Origin: Effrenium voratum
Taxonomy: Eukaryota > Sar > Dinophyceae > Suessiales > Symbiodiniaceae
Length of the DNA stretch: 64,000 nt
Assembly (NCBI GenBank): GCA_963377175.1
Contig: CAUJNA010003749.1
Coordinates: 1,507,390-1,571,389, forward strand
Direction: 5' to 3'
How positions within the stretch are numbered: the first letter of the stretch is position 1; each line of letters starts with the position of its first letter. Below the pieces are notes generated by a model that was given only the letters and a program-made list of their open reading frames with translations, did not search any database and was not told the DNA's origin. Below, one piece after another: positions 46,995-58,686 of the stretch. Made by a program: the position numbers and the translations under genes.

Positions 46995-47074
46995 GCCGGG
47001 ATGGCCATCACCAGGTCCTCGGTGAAGTAGACGCAGAGCACGTAGACCCCGGCGGCGGCCAGAAGCACCCACGC
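46995..47074 (-). CDS. Gene A exon 9: last helix of the N-terminal membrane half
   Basis: The frame reads AWVLLAAAGVYVLCVYFTED and continues LVMAIP (residues 189-214), a membrane helix ending in acidic residues at the membrane face. The acceptor is AG|G in phase 0. The donor is GC inside an Ala codon (GC|GCTGAG), completed by the first G of exon 10. Hydrophobicity and codon use contrast sharply with the flanking AT-rich DNA. Confidence 0.9.
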
Positions 47075-47124
47075 CTTCCGCAGCAGACGGGCGGATGCGT
47101 CCATGTCCGTGTTTGCCCGTTTTT

Positions 47125-47235
47125 TTTCTTCTCATGTTTTTTCATTTTGTTTCGCCCCCTGGGAAAAAATGAGAAAATGTGTCCAGTGATGATAGATTCC
47201 CTTTAAATGAAAACCAACAAGTATTTGCAAGTAAA
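47125..47235. mobile_element. Family E relative
   Basis: It shares CGCCCCCTGGGAAAAAATGA and CCAGTGATGATAGATTCC with 52785-52904. The terminal repeats are worn. Confidence 0.5.
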
Positions 47236-47950
47236 TGTAAGGATGGGAATTCGCCTTTCTTTGAGGGAGGTGATGGTATGGAATAGTGCCCGTTGCTCGG
47301 ACGTGTATATGGCCTGGACGGACCAACAAAGCTGGGGTGGATCAACTCTCCCCCCCTTGGGAAGACGTCCTGTGGAACCTTCAAAATCGTTGGGAACTGC
47401 TGGTTCTATGTTGTTGTCCTTTTTATGTTTGTTGTTTGTTGCTTTTGTGGGGGGGGGAAGTGGTTTTTGAGGTAACCCTTTTAGGTTCGGTTTAAAGGGC
47501 CAAGGGACACCAACCCCATTTGGGGAAAAAACTGAACAAACAGAACATGAAACCCGAACCCTGATTTCAAGAAGGGAACCGCCAAATGAAAAGTTAATCC
47601 AAAGGAATTGCGCCATCAAATCTCACCAGGTGCCATGGCGACGTGGATGCGGTTCTTTGTTTCGGCGGGGTGACCTTTTTCCGTTTTGCTTTCGATATGA
47701 CAACCAACAGGCATTTCCTACATAACGAGTATACACTACTCCTTTTGAATGGGGGGCCCCTCAAAATGGTTGGACATCAATCCAGCCATGCAAATGTTCA
47801 CCAGAGGGCCCGGGACCCCAGCCTGGAGAGTGGAAGGTGCCGGAGACTCCCAGCCAAGGTGCGGATAGCTCTTGATTCCATGGGTTTGGGTAGACCCCGT
47901 TTAGCTGTTCCACAGCTTCGTTCGGCGGGTGCTCGTGTTTTTTGGCAACA

Positions 47951-48067
47951 GCTCTCCAGTAGAGAGGTTAGAATAAGGGTACCAACTTTTTTCTGCAGTC
48001 TATTTTAGTAAAAGAACCCTCCCCCAAAACAGGGGTGAGAAAGGGGGGACCTAGCTGGGGGACCTAG
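47951..48067. mobile_element. Family A MITE-like element
   Basis: It has the CTCCAGTAGAGAGGTTAGAA start and a duplicated GGGGGACCTAG end. Confidence 0.85.
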
Positions 48068-48232
48068 GTTTGGTTTTAAAAGAGCAAACAGCCATTTGAT
48101 TCCAAAAAACACAAATCAGATGCAGTCCATTCGGTCACAAAGACCAGCAAAATGTCCAATCGGAACCTCAAGTCAATGAATTGGACCGGGCGCTGCAATG
48201 TGTTTCCTAGGGAATGGGGATCTAAAGTCCCG

Positions 48233-48437
48233 AACAGTTGGATCGTTGATCCTGGATCTCAACATACAAGATTGCGAAATCTACCCCACCAATTAGCATG
48301 GAACCTGACGTTCAGGGGTCCCTTCAACAGGAAAATGGCCTTAAAAATGGACCCCCCGAACGTCAGGTTCCATGTTAATTGCTGGGAGGGCAACACCATA
48401 TTTCGAATCTTGAATCCTGGATCTAAATACAACATGA
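48233..48437. mobile_element. Foldback hairpin, arms of about 80 bp
   Basis: The inner arms GCATGGAACCTGACGTTCAG and GAACGTCAGGTTCCATG are near perfect. The outer parts (GATCCTGGATCT, AAGATT-CGAAAT) also mirror with some drift. Confidence 0.83.
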
Positions 48438-48784
48438 CATGGAGAAAAATCTCACTACCATACTCTCAGTCGCCCAAAGGACCCAGAAATAAAAGGTTAA
48501 CCTTTTGGGGCCTTTACTAAAGATAGACCAAAATTGGAAAACCAAAAGGTTAAAAGGTCGGCTTTGGGCAACTGAGTACTTGAATTCTGGTATCCCTGCG
48601 TTCCGAAACCGGAAAACCCCACTACCAAACATTGAACTCTATCCCCTCCCTCCCAAAAAAACTCGCGGGACCAACCTCCGACCAACATCTGACCAATCCG
48701 ACCATCCCCTCTCCTCCCAAAAAATCAGGAGGGAAACATCCGCCCAACCTCCGACCAGCAGCCGACCAACCCGAGCAACCGGAC

Positions 48785-48865
48785 CTCATAGGACTCGATG
48801 GCGTGGTCCAGCAGGGCCCAGTACAGCAGCAGGATGGACAGGGCGTAGAAGAAGCAGTCCCTGGC
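48785..48865 (-). CDS. Gene A exon 8: conserved RD helix
   Basis: Twenty-seven codons include ARDCFFYALSILLLYWALLD (residues 162-181). The RD-x(3)-Y start followed by a hydrophobic helix is a hallmark of the membrane segment after alpha-1 in NCKX proteins. The borders are AG|GCC and GAG|GT. It lies beyond a 4.4 kb intron that contains the 32-bp satellite. Confidence 0.92.
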
Positions 48866-49744
48866 CTCAGGACGTCGAGGCCTCCGGCAGACGATAGGTT
48901 GACGCTCGGAGGTGACGCGACGTAACTCGCCCCAGGGGTGGGGAGCCTGGGGTAAAGAAAGAAAGAGAACGACGTACACAAAACGGCAAATAAATAAATA
49001 CAGGAAACCAACATGAATAAATCAAAACGATAAATGTATAAATAGATAAACATGAAAGACACTGATTTTGTTTAACTCAAATATGAACTAACATGGCGTA
49101 AACATGTAATTCACATGATGGATAAATCACATACATAAAAAAAGCACAGAAATAAATCAACAACTGGATTGCTAAACAACAAGCAAACAAAATAACATGC
49201 CACATCACAAATACATCAATAACCACATAAATGAATGGAGAAAGTTTGGTGGGAAACACGTAAACAACTAGCCAACCGACACACAGCGTAACACATATCT
49301 TTTTATAGCTCACCCCGCTCAACCCCCCAGGACCCAACGTTTAGTAACAACATGCCATTGTGTGCATGCGTTTTGTGGCAGCGGGAGTCTGAGCATATAT
49401 ATATATATAATACTATACCTCGCAAAGCTATGTTTTGGAGCTCGATCTGTCTAAAGGTGCATCTTTTGTCCCTGCGCATGTTTGAGCGCTAGCTCCAAGA
49501 CCTGCACAGGGACAACCACGCACTTTTTGACAACTCGAAGCCACACACCTGCGCAGGAACAGAAACAAATAAATATGTTTACCTCAAGCTGCTCCGAAGC
49601 ATGCATAGAGACAAGAAAAAAACAGCGACGAACTCCGGACCTACAATGAATCGATTCTGCACAAGGGAAACTCTGATTTCGTACTGAGTGCAGTCCTCCA
49701 GAGAAATCCCGTGACGTTCAAATGGACATGTTACTTCTTTTTAG

Positions 49745-52215
49745 AAACAAACTACTAAATAAAGAAAACAATTGTGAAACAAACTACTAAGTAAAGAAAA
49801 TAATTATGAAACAAACTACTAAACAAAGCAAATAATTATGAAACAAACTACTAAATAAAGCAAATAATTAAGAAACAAACTACTAAATAAAGCAAATAAT
49901 TAAGAAACAAACTACTAAATAAAGCAAATAATTAAGAAACAAACTACTAAATAAAGCAAATAATTAAGAAACAAACTACTAAATAAAGCAAATAATTAAG
50001 AAACAAACTACTAAATAAAGCAAATAATTAGAAACAAACTACTAAATAAAGCAAATAATTAAGAAACAAACTACTAAATAAAGCAAACTAAATAAAGCAA
50101 ATAATAAAGCAAATAATTAAGAAACAAACTACTAAATAAAGCAAATAATTAAGAAACAAACTACTAAATAAAGCAAATAATTAAGAAACAAACTACTAAA
50201 TAAAGCAAATAATTAAGAAACAAACTACTAAATAAAGCAAATAATTAAGAAACAAACTACTAAATAAAGCAAATAATTATGAAACAAACTACTAAATAAA
50301 GCAAATAATTAAGAAACAAACTACTAAATAAAGCAAATAATTAAGAAACAAACTACTAAATAAAGCAAATAATTAAGAAACAAACTACTAAATAAATAAA
50401 GAAACAAACTACTAAATAAAGCAAGAAACAAACTACTAAATAAAGCAAATAATTAAGAAACAAACTACTAAATAAAGCAAATAATTAAGAAACAAACTAC
50501 TAAATAAAGCAAATAATTAAGAAACAAACTACTAAATAAAGCAAATAATTAAGAAACAAACTACTAAATAAAGCAAATAATTAAGAAACAAACTACTAAA
50601 TAAAGCAAATAATTAAGAAACAAACTACTAAATAAAGCAAATAATTAAGAAACAAACTACTAAATAAAGCAAATAATTAAGAAACTACTAAATAAAGCAA
50701 TGGAAACAAACTACTAAATAAAGCAAATAATTAAGAAACAAACTACTAAATAAAGCAAATAATTAAGAAACAAACTACTAAATAAAGCAAATAATTAAGA
50801 AACAAACTACTAAATAAAGCAAATAATTAAGAAACAAACTACTAAATAAAGCAAATAATTAAGAAACAAACTACTAAATAAAGCAAATAATTAAGAAACA
50901 AACTACTAAATAAAGCAAATAATTAAGAAACAAACTACTAAATAAAGCAAATAATTATGAAACAAACTACTAAATAAAGCAAATAATTATGAAACAAACT
51001 ACTAAATAAAGCAAATAGTTAAGAAACAAACTACTAAATACAGCAAATAGTTAAGAAACAAACTACTAAATACAGCAAATAATTATGAAACAAACTACTA
51101 AATAAAGCAAATAATTATGAAACAAACTACTAAATAAAGCAAATAGTTAAGAAACAAACTACTAAATACAGCAAATAAGAAACAAACTACTAAATACAGC
51201 AAATATTATGAAACAAACTACTAAATAAAGCAAATAATTATGAAACAAACTACTAAATAAAGCAAAGAGTTAAGAAACAAACTACTAAATACAGCAAATA
51301 GTTAAGAAACAAACTACTAAATACAGCAAATAATTATGAAACAAACTACTAAATAAAGCAAATAATTATGAAACAAACTACTAAATAAAGCAAATAATTA
51401 TGAAACAAACTACTAAATAAAGCAAATAATTATGAAACAAACTACTAAATAAAGCAAAGAGTTAAGAAACAAACTACTAAATACAGCAAATAGTTAAGAA
51501 AGCAAACTACTAAATAAAGCTAGTTAAGAAACAAACTACTAAATAAAGCAAACTACTAAATACAGCAAATAGTTAAGAAACAAACTACTAAATAAAGCAA
51601 ATAATTATGAAACAAACTACTAAATAAGCAAAGAGTTAAGAAACAAACTACTAAATACAGCAAATAGTTAAGAAACAAACTACTAAATAAAGCAAATAAT
51701 TATGAAACAAACTACTAAATAAAGCAAAGAGTTAAGAAACAAACTACTAAATACAGCAAATAGTTAAGAAACAAACTACTAAATAAAGCAAATAATTATG
51801 AAACAAACTACTAAATAAAGCAAAGAGTTAAGAAACAAACTACTAAATACAGCAAATAGTTAAGAAACAAACTACTAAATAAAGCAAATAATTATGAAAC
51901 AAACTACTAAATAAAGCAAAGAGTTAAGAAACAAACTACTAAATACAGCAAATAGTTAAGAAACAAACTACTAAATAAAGCAAATAATTATGAAACAAAC
52001 TACTAAATAAAGCAAAGAGTTAAGAAACAAACTACTAAATACAGCAAATAGTTAAGAAACAAACTACTAAATAAAGCAAATAATTATGAAACAAACTACT
52101 AAATAAAGCAAAGAGTTAAGAAACAAACTACTAAATACAGCAAATAGTTAAGAAACAAACTACTAAATAAAGCAAATAATTATGAAACAAACTACTAAAT
52201 AAAGCAAATAATTAT
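49745..52215. repeat. 32-bp satellite array, about 2.5 kb, in intron 7
   Basis: About 77 units start GAAACAAACTACTAAATAAA and continue GCAAATAATTAA. Variants differ at the end (TTAT, AGTTAA) or carry ATACAGC. From about 51600 to 52210 three variants alternate regularly, giving a 96-bp higher-order unit. A few units are shortened (for example near 50085, 50400 and 50690). There are no unique spacers, so it is not a CRISPR array. Confidence 0.97.
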
Positions 52216-52334
52216 TGCCTCCCAATGCGTGGGACAACAAATACTTGTTGGCCGAAGGAGGTTTTGGTCCCAACAGGTAGCTGCATGTATGAGCCTGCCA
52301 GTTAGGGACCGCCAATGGCTATGACGGGCTATCC

Positions 52335-52460
52335 CTATGCCCAGTGGCCATGGGGAAAAAAAAAGAATCGGCAGCCTTTTTCGTTGGTTGAGTTTAAAGG
52401 CAAAAAGGAACCCTTACCCAAAACAAGTTGAAAACAGGGCGGAATCCACTGGGCAACAGA
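52335..52460. mobile_element. Family C MITE-like element
   Basis: It has a CTATGCCCAGTGG start, a GGTTGAGTTTAAAGGC interior and a CCACTGGGCAACAGAG end. Confidence 0.78.
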
Positions 52461-52784
52461 GCAATGATAAGCCACGAAGAAGGTTTGGAAGCTGATCGCT
52501 ATAGCCGTTTGCCCGTGATGTTCCGTTTTCCTCTCCCCGAAGGATCTGGAAATCTAGGGGTTGATTCCTTTTCCATTCTTGTCAGCCATCGTTCTTTTCA
52601 GCCATCGTGTTTTTGTGTGTTTAATCAGCAATTTCCCCAGGGATGTTGGTGGCTTTCTAGAAAGCAGGAACCCTGGAAAGAATGGGGAAGTTACCCCTAA
52701 AGGAAATCAAAGGTTCAACTTTTGGAACCTGTACAAAAACTGGACCAAAAGGAAAAACCAAAAGATGAGAAGGTCAGCTTTGAA

Positions 52785-52904
52785 AAATATCCATTTACAT
52801 GTTCGCCCCCTGGAGAAAAAAATGAGAACATATTCCCAGTGAAATTGATTCCATTTACAACCAGGGGAACACCTGACATGTTATTTTTCAGCAAATGGAA
52901 GACG
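52785..52904. mobile_element. Family E relative
   Basis: It has CCATTTACATGTTCGCCCCC at the left and CAGCAAATGGAAG at the right, resembling the family E plan. Confidence 0.55.
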
Positions 52905-53021
52905 AGTGAGAGTGGGTTTCTTGGTTGACGTTGGAAGGGGAGCAACCAGTTTATTTTTTTAGCAGTTCAGTGGTGGGATTTCCCGCACTAAACCACAATT
53001 AAAAATAATAATGTAAAAGCG

Positions 53022-53127
53022 TACCCTCTCTCCCACGAACATGGCACCTGTTGGAGGGTACCTCGAAGATCAATTTGCTCCTGAAGGGACCCTCTGTGAG
53101 GTGCCATGTTAGTTGGAGGGAGGGTAA
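53022..53127. mobile_element. Family D MITE-like element
   Basis: The ends TACCCTCTCTCCCACGAACA and TGTTAGTTGGAGGGAGGGTA form a long inverted repeat that extends into GGCACCT/AGGTGCC. Confidence 0.87.
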
Positions 53128-53235
53128 CATATTCCTCTCGGCAAATGGAAGACAACTGAGACTGGGTTTCCTCCCCTTGCAACACGAAAGGGGCATCTGC
53201 TTGGTTTCCCGAACGAGCCAGGTTGCAAATGGCAC

Positions 53236-53275
53236 CCTTTCCAGCTCCAGCGGAGTCATCGGCGCTGCGGAAATC
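53236..53275 (-). CDS. Gene A exon 7: 40-nt exon, link between alpha-1 and the next helix
   Basis: This tiny exon reads ISAAPMTPLELER (residues 149-161). It completes the Thr codon of exon 6 to give VGLTISAAPM. In related exchangers the same place holds a short link with the pattern small-small-P then L-L-R before a conserved RD. The acceptor is AG|G and the donor is GT. I found it because the phase and the family pattern demanded a piece between exons 6 and 8. A family A element starts 28 bp upstream of its acceptor. Confidence 0.78.
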
Positions 53276-53302
53276 CTCGGCCAAACGAAGGACGTTTTTG
53301 GG

Positions 53303-53418
53303 CTAGGTCCAGTAGAGAGGACAGAATAAGGGTACCAACTTTTCTCTGTCGTCTATTTTAGTAAGGGGTTTTCCTCTCCCAAAAAAAGGGTGAGAAATGG
53401 CACTACTGGGGGACCTAG
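53303..53418. mobile_element. Family A MITE-like element next to exon 7
   Basis: It begins CTAGGTCCAGTAGAGAGGAC and ends CACTACTGGGGGACCTAG. Only 27 bases separate it from exon 7. Confidence 0.88.
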
Positions 53419-53581
53419 TTAGGGTACCCCAGGGCTGGTTTTCAAACAACTTTTGCACCCAAGGCTCTCTGGGTAGGGCGTTGTGGATGTTTAAAATTGA
53501 AGCAACTTTTGCACCCTTTTCGAACCCAAAAGGGTTGTCAAAAGGGTTGTCTCTTTGACAAGCAACCACTCATGTTTAAAG

Positions 53582-53737
53582 CTAGGTCCTTCAGTAGGGA
53601 GGTTAGAATAAGGGTACCGATTTTGTTTCAGGACGTCTATTTTAGTAGGGAAAGGGCACTTTCTCTGTAGTCTATTTTAGTAGGGAACCCTCCCAAACAA
53701 AAAAACAACGGTGAAAGGGCACTACTGGGTGACCTGG
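53582..53737. mobile_element. Family A MITE-like element with internal duplication
   Basis: It begins CTAGGTCCTTCAGTAGGGAG. The middle segment TCTATTTTAGTAGGGAA occurs twice, which makes this copy about 40 bp longer. Confidence 0.85.
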
Positions 53738-53929
53738 TTAGGGTACCCGGGGCTGGTTGTTTCAACAATTTGTGCACCCTAGGCTTCTTAAAGGGTAGGG
53801 CGTTGTGGATGTTTAAACCACTCCCTTTTAATTCCAGGGACCATGCCACAGCCTTAGACATCTTCGCCACGTTGAGGTTTGCCCGGCCGCTCCCGCACCC
53901 CAAAAAGGTGGTTCTGGCGGCCAACATAA

Positions 53930-54180
53930 ACCCCAAACCGGGTCATCAAACCCTAAACAGTGTTGGTTGGCCCAACATGAGCCCTGAAAGGTGTCTGGAG
54001 GCCAACAGAAACACTAAACCTGTTTGGTAAGTTTAGCCTAAACCCTGAAAGATGGTTGGACGCCACCCTAAACCCTAAACAGTGATTGATGGGGCCAGCA
54101 GAATCCCAGTGTTGGTGGGCCCAGCATGGGCCCTAAAAGGTGTCTAAAATCCTAGAACAGCGTTGGAGGGGCCAGCGCCA
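53930..54180. repeat. Degenerate CCCTAAA-bearing tandem repeat
   Basis: Words CCCTAAACAGTGTTGG, GGCCCAACATGAGCCC and CTGAAAGGTGTCTGG recur about four times with drift. Confidence 0.7.
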
Positions 54181-54559
54181 ACATCTTTTGCCGCAGCAAA
54201 GACGCTTGATGTCAGGTTGCTCTTACTTAGTGGTTTGGATCTGTTTGACCTGCTTCTCATAGAGCACCCTTCCCCCCCCACCCCGCTTCCTGGAACACAG
54301 CCAGCCAGCCAAACTCCACTGGGCCCAAATTACCCGGACCCCACAACTTGTTGGCCTCTGAGACATCACCTGTGTTGCCCCTCAGGGTCTGGAGTAGCCC
54401 ATCTGTCTCGAGGGCTTCGAATCCTGCACACCCCAGGCAGCTGAACCAAGTTCTAGTTGCTGCTGCGATATGTGGGAATGGATGCTCTGGTCCGCTTCAA
54501 GGACACCACAGTTGGGATGGTTTTGCTTGGGGTCGATTCCGCCTATCGCACCAGCAAGT

Positions 54560-54845
54560 TCTAATCTTCCGGTTGCTTAAGTCCACTGAAACACAAATAT
54601 ACATATGTCCAGTAGTGCTCGATTCCCTTAAAAACCAACAGGGGAAAAATAAAAAATAAAAAAAAAAATCAAGAAGCGATTTCAGCAAATCCCTCTATAA
54701 CTAACAGGAGGAAAAATCAGCAAATGATTCCCTTTAACACCCTTTAAAGCCAACAGGGGAAACAACTAAACATAATTTCAGCAAATCCCTTTCAAACCAA
54801 CAGGGGGAAAAACAAAACATATTCCTTTCAGCAAATGGAACTGGG
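54560..54845. mobile_element. Family E, expanded copy
   Basis: It starts GGTTGCTTAAGTCCACTG with CCAGTAGTGCTCGATTCCCT. The right half (CCTTTAAAGCCAACAGGGG, CAGCAAAT) is then repeated about three times before a CAGCAAATGGAA end. Confidence 0.7.
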
Positions 54846-54982
54846 CTGCCCTCAGACCCCCCGCCAAAAGTTTAACTTTTAGTGGGTCAAATGGAAACTA
54901 TCACTAAACACTAAAAAGCCAAAAGGCGTTTTGATTCCCTTTAACACCCTTTAAAACCAACAGGGGAACAAGCAAAAAAAAC

Positions 54983-55080
54983 CTAGGCCTCCAGTAGAGA
55001 GGTCAGAATAAAGGCTTCGTACAAAAAAAACCAAAAACCCAAAAAATGTGAGAAAGGGCACCAATTGCTCGGTACTGGAC
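54983..55080. mobile_element. Family A element, degraded, next to exon 6
   Basis: It begins CTAGGCCTCCAGTAGAGAGG. The right end is worn, with GAGAAAGGGCACCA still readable. It lies 56 bp past the exon 6 donor. Confidence 0.7.
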
Positions 55081-55136
55081 AAAAACCTTGAAGAACAAAT
55101 CAGCCAAAATGGGCGCCCAACTTCGGTCCAAGACGC

Positions 55137-55223
55137 GTGAGGCCCACGATGATCAGCAGGTTAAAGATCTCGGAGCCCACCACCACGCCGATGCCCGCGT
55201 CCGAGCCCGTGTACAAGGAGATC
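55137..55223 (-). CDS. Gene A exon 6: second half of the alpha-1 repeat
   Basis: It reads ISLYTGSDAGIGVVVGSEIF then NLLIIVGL (residues 119-147). This is the alpha-1 segment GSDxGIGxxVGSxxFN of CaCA exchangers, and the ion-site asparagine (N140) is present. The acceptor is AG|G, and the GC donor falls inside a Thr codon (AC|). The phase matches exon 7. A degraded family A element begins about 57 bp past the donor. Confidence 0.93.
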
Positions 55224-57228
55224 CTCATCGGCCCGGTGGTGAAAAACCAAACCAACCCGCGGCGGCTCTCGTGTTTGGGCCCGGGTTGCAAGGGTGTTCC
55301 GGGGTGCCAGGTCACGAAAAAAAAAAGAAAAGAAGAAAAACAAAACGGAGGGCTCAAATCACCAATCCCAACCAACCTAAAAGAGGAATCGGACCTCCAA
55401 AAAAGGCACCCATAACCTATAAGATCAGGCAATCGCTGCTTTCCGCCTCGAGAGCCCAGTTGGGCGAAAAAAAGCTCCTAGCTGGGGAAGACGCACATTC
55501 TCTACCGGGATTTTGTTGGGGTGCTCGGATGGGGGGGTGTACAACAAAGATCCTCATCTAGTGGCAACCAAAAGATGACTTCACGGGCTGGAAACGGGAA
55601 TGTAGGGAACCTGCGTGTTTGTTGGTGTCCGGTTTGGTGATGTCTTGTTCGTGCTTTTTGAGGTGCTGGCTTTGTGTGACCCCCGTGTTGTGTGGGGCGA
55701 AAAACGTGGTCCAAGTTGAGTGAGCTGAAAGGTGGCAAACAAACAAGCCAGCTCTGTTTGTTGTTAGGTGTTGTTTCTGCAGATAGCTGAAAGCTATAAG
55801 GGGTTCTTACTTCTCAAAGAGGTGGGGTTTGTTTGGTGGGCTACGGGTGCAGGTCAGGGTGGGCTGCGGGTACTGGTCAGCGTGCTGGTGGTGAGTTCGG
55901 CGCTGCAGTCAGGGTGCTGGTCAGGGGTTCTGTTTCGGATGCTGGTCGTTTGGTGGTCAAATCTCCAATGCTATCCGGGGTCTGTGCTGAGGTAAGCTTG
56001 GGAAATGATCTGAAAGGTTGGACAATGAATTGACGCTATCTTTCAGTGGTTGATCGTTGCTTGTGGAGCCCCAGCAAAAAAGGCAACCAGTGTGCTGCTC
56101 ACCAACTAGGTGTTCCTACATCTAGAAGCCACTCTTGTTCTGGGCCCTGTTGCAATATCAGAAGCTTCGTTCACCTGGGTGTCTTCTTGTTGCACAGCCC
56201 TCGGAACTTTAGAGGGTTTCAGATCATGGGAGGGGGGGGAAAAAAAACGAGTCGTTGGGTGCTGGTATGAGAAGATCCATGCTGATAATTGAGCCGAGGG
56301 GGTTGATCAATAGTCCCTTTGGCCCACTGACTGGCAAGGCGTGCGTCCTTCGTGTTTCCATATGAGTCAACAAAGAAAGGGTACCTGGAACCAAGTAGCT
56401 ACTTTCTTCCAGCCACTTTACCCACTAGTAGCCCATTATGTGGCAAAAGTAGCTGGAAAATAAGGGTGGGGATCTAGGTACCCTCAAAAAAGGGACACCA
56501 AATAGCACGTAAAGACAGTTACTGCTTTTGACCGTTGTTTTCTATCCCTAAGGCTGGTGTCGGGCCCTCAAAATGGGTAGTGTTCAAGGGTCTTGTTCTG
56601 GTTTCCGGGAGGCTTATAATTGGGGCTCCGAAAATACGATCATTTATATAGCTAAGTATGGAACAGAACCAGAAGATATGAAGATATGTTTTTGGCGGTT
56701 CATTCAACTACTTCTATATGGGGGTTGATCAAAAGGTCCTTTACATGGGATGACTAGCAGGGAAACCAGCCCAAAACGCTAGAGAAGCTACCCTCCTATG
56801 CTGAGACACACCTAGCGCCCAAAGTGACTCAGGCAGAGTCTTAGGTTGATTCTGCTCCATATGTAGCCCACTCCGTATTACAAGATATGTTCCAAACTGT
56901 CGGAGACCCGAAAAGGGTATGTCTCCCGCATTAACCCTCAAAGTGGGCGGTTTATTCCTAGCAATCCCAAACAGTTTCCCGACAATTCCTCGCCCAGACC
57001 GCCGGTGGCGGAAGCAAAAAACAAGAAGCCACTTGTTCTCTGTTTTTCCCCCGCGGTTGATTTAAACACGTCAAAGCAACACCCCCTCCAAAAAAACCGA
57101 ACAAAAAATACATCAAACTGGAGGCCTGCGCAATTCTCAGGGTGAGTCAGACCACCAGTGGCGGTAAAACGGACCTTCATCCCCCCAAAAAAAGCCGCCG
57201 CCCGCCGCCCGCCGCCCGGGTGAGTCGC
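55224..57228. other. Gene A intron 5
   Basis: I see no repeats or genes here that I can support. The stretch 55820-56000 is rich in GGTGCTGGTCAGGG-like words. The rest is unremarkable. Confidence 0.5.
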
Positions 57229-57329
57229 AGGTTGGTGAACATCTCTGGGCCATTGCACCCCAGCGCGCAGATCGTGGCCCCAGCCACGGCCTCGTTGCCC
57301 CAGCGCTGCAGCCAGGTATTGCTCGACGC
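57229..57329 (-). CDS. Gene A exon 5: first half of the alpha-1 repeat
   Basis: The frame contains EAVAGATICALGCNGPEMFT (residues 98-117). This is the alpha-1 ion-binding signature, equivalent to DVAGATFMAAGSSAPELFTS in NCKX. The glutamate that binds Ca2+/Na+ in the family is kept (E114). The acceptor is TAG|G. The exon ends within a Leu codon, CT, followed by a GC donor. Exon 6 supplies the third base and restores MFTNLISLY, exactly as the family requires. This is one of the clearest GC-AG introns in the gene. Confidence 0.93.
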
Positions 57330-58686
57330 CTACGATTGCAAAACAGCAAAGACAAACAACAAGCAACAAATACACAACAAAACAGGAAAAACAAAACACA
57401 ACACAACCCGCCAAGAACCATCGAACTATCAAACTATTCAAACACCCGGGAAACAAAAACAAACAACCAGAGCCTAGCCATCACACCATCACAACCATTC
57501 CAAACACCTGAGGAACAAACACAACAAACGGCCTCGATTGTAACCAGACACGGCCAAAAGGGGTCCCTGGACCCTCAAACTGCCAGTGAAGAATGGAGAG
57601 TGTTCCAAATGGACGGGAAAAATAAACGCAAGAAAAAGACAACGCGCGCACGCAACAACCTGCCGAACACCTGCAAAACACAAACGGCCCAAACGCAAAA
57701 AGCTCTTTTCGAAACAGTCGAACCAAAACGTTTTGTGATAGTTGTCTTTTGGCAATACTCCCAAATTGAGGAGCCCTGGTTGAGTAACAGTGAAGTGCCC
57801 CATGTTAGACGGAATCTTGCACTTTTGAAAAAGGCACCTGCGAATCCTGCATCATTCATCACACCCAAGGGTCTTTAAAAGGGGCCCTTTACCCAGACCT
57901 CCGGTAGCCATCCCCGCAAACTGCACATAAAAACAGGACATCGTTCCAAGTTCCTATTTTAAGGGGTCCTAGACCATACCCGTGAAAATCGGGAGATTGC
58001 TCCAAGAAAACGTGGGGACGTCTGGTTGATTGACGAGGGGGTGTACAATCATTCGCTTTGGACAAAACACTTCTCCTATGAATCCTGGGTTAGGACAACA
58101 GAAAATCGTCTCCAGCAAAATCCAACAAAAACAAAACATACATCACCGCGGTCTGGGTTTTCCTGCAAGGGCCAAGCAAAACACACAATCCACCCAGTTT
58201 AAGGGGGAGAGCAAAAGTGGGCGAGTTTGTTTTAATTGCTTTCTTGTCTTCGCCCCTGCATGGGTTTGCCTCCTGTGGAAGGTGTGAGCGGTTGTGCCGG
58301 CCAAATGCGTGAAGGGAGAAACAAAAACACGCGTTGCTTGCTTTTGTGGTTTTCATTTTTTGTGCTGAAGCACGGGCGAGGCCCCAAAACATTGTTTAGT
58401 TGATTTCAGTGAATCTCCATTCTGTCATCTCTTGCACACAGAGCTCAACTCTAACAGGTTGAGGATGCCCCTATTGAAATTCAGTCATATGGGTATGACT
58501 TTTTCTGAGAGCCTTGCTGGGTTTGAAGGGAAAGTGATGAATGAAATCCGCTTCGCACCAGTTGGGATGGATGAACCCTGGCATAAACCACCCTGCGACT
58601 GGTGCACGACTTTGTCCATCCAAGGTATGGGTCTTGGCGGTATGGACGCGTTTGTACCAATTCAGCTTGTAAGGCAGTATTCTTCC

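Larger units (their letters stand above)
47075..48784. other. Gene A intron 8
   Basis: It holds a family E relative (about 47125-47235), a family A element (47951-48067) and a foldback hairpin (48233-48437). Confidence 0.6.
48866..53235. other. Gene A intron 7
   Basis: It is dominated by the 32-bp satellite (49745-52215). It also carries family C (52335-52460), a family E relative (about 52785-52904) and family D (53022-53127). AT-rich DNA at 48960-49440 holds no gene. Confidence 0.7.
53276..55136. other. Gene A intron 6
   Basis: It contains three family A elements (53303, 53582 and 54983), a degenerate CCCTAAA-bearing repeat (53930-54180) and a multiply repeated family E region (54560-54845). 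Confidence 0.65.

Noticed and set aside
49745..52215. CRISPR-like array of 32-bp repeats
   Set aside because: The units follow each other directly with no unique spacers, there are no cas genes, and the context is eukaryotic. It is a satellite.
53769..54030. Plus-strand open frame across 53.8-54.0 kb
   Set aside because: It covers a degenerate CCCTAAA repeat and has no family likeness.
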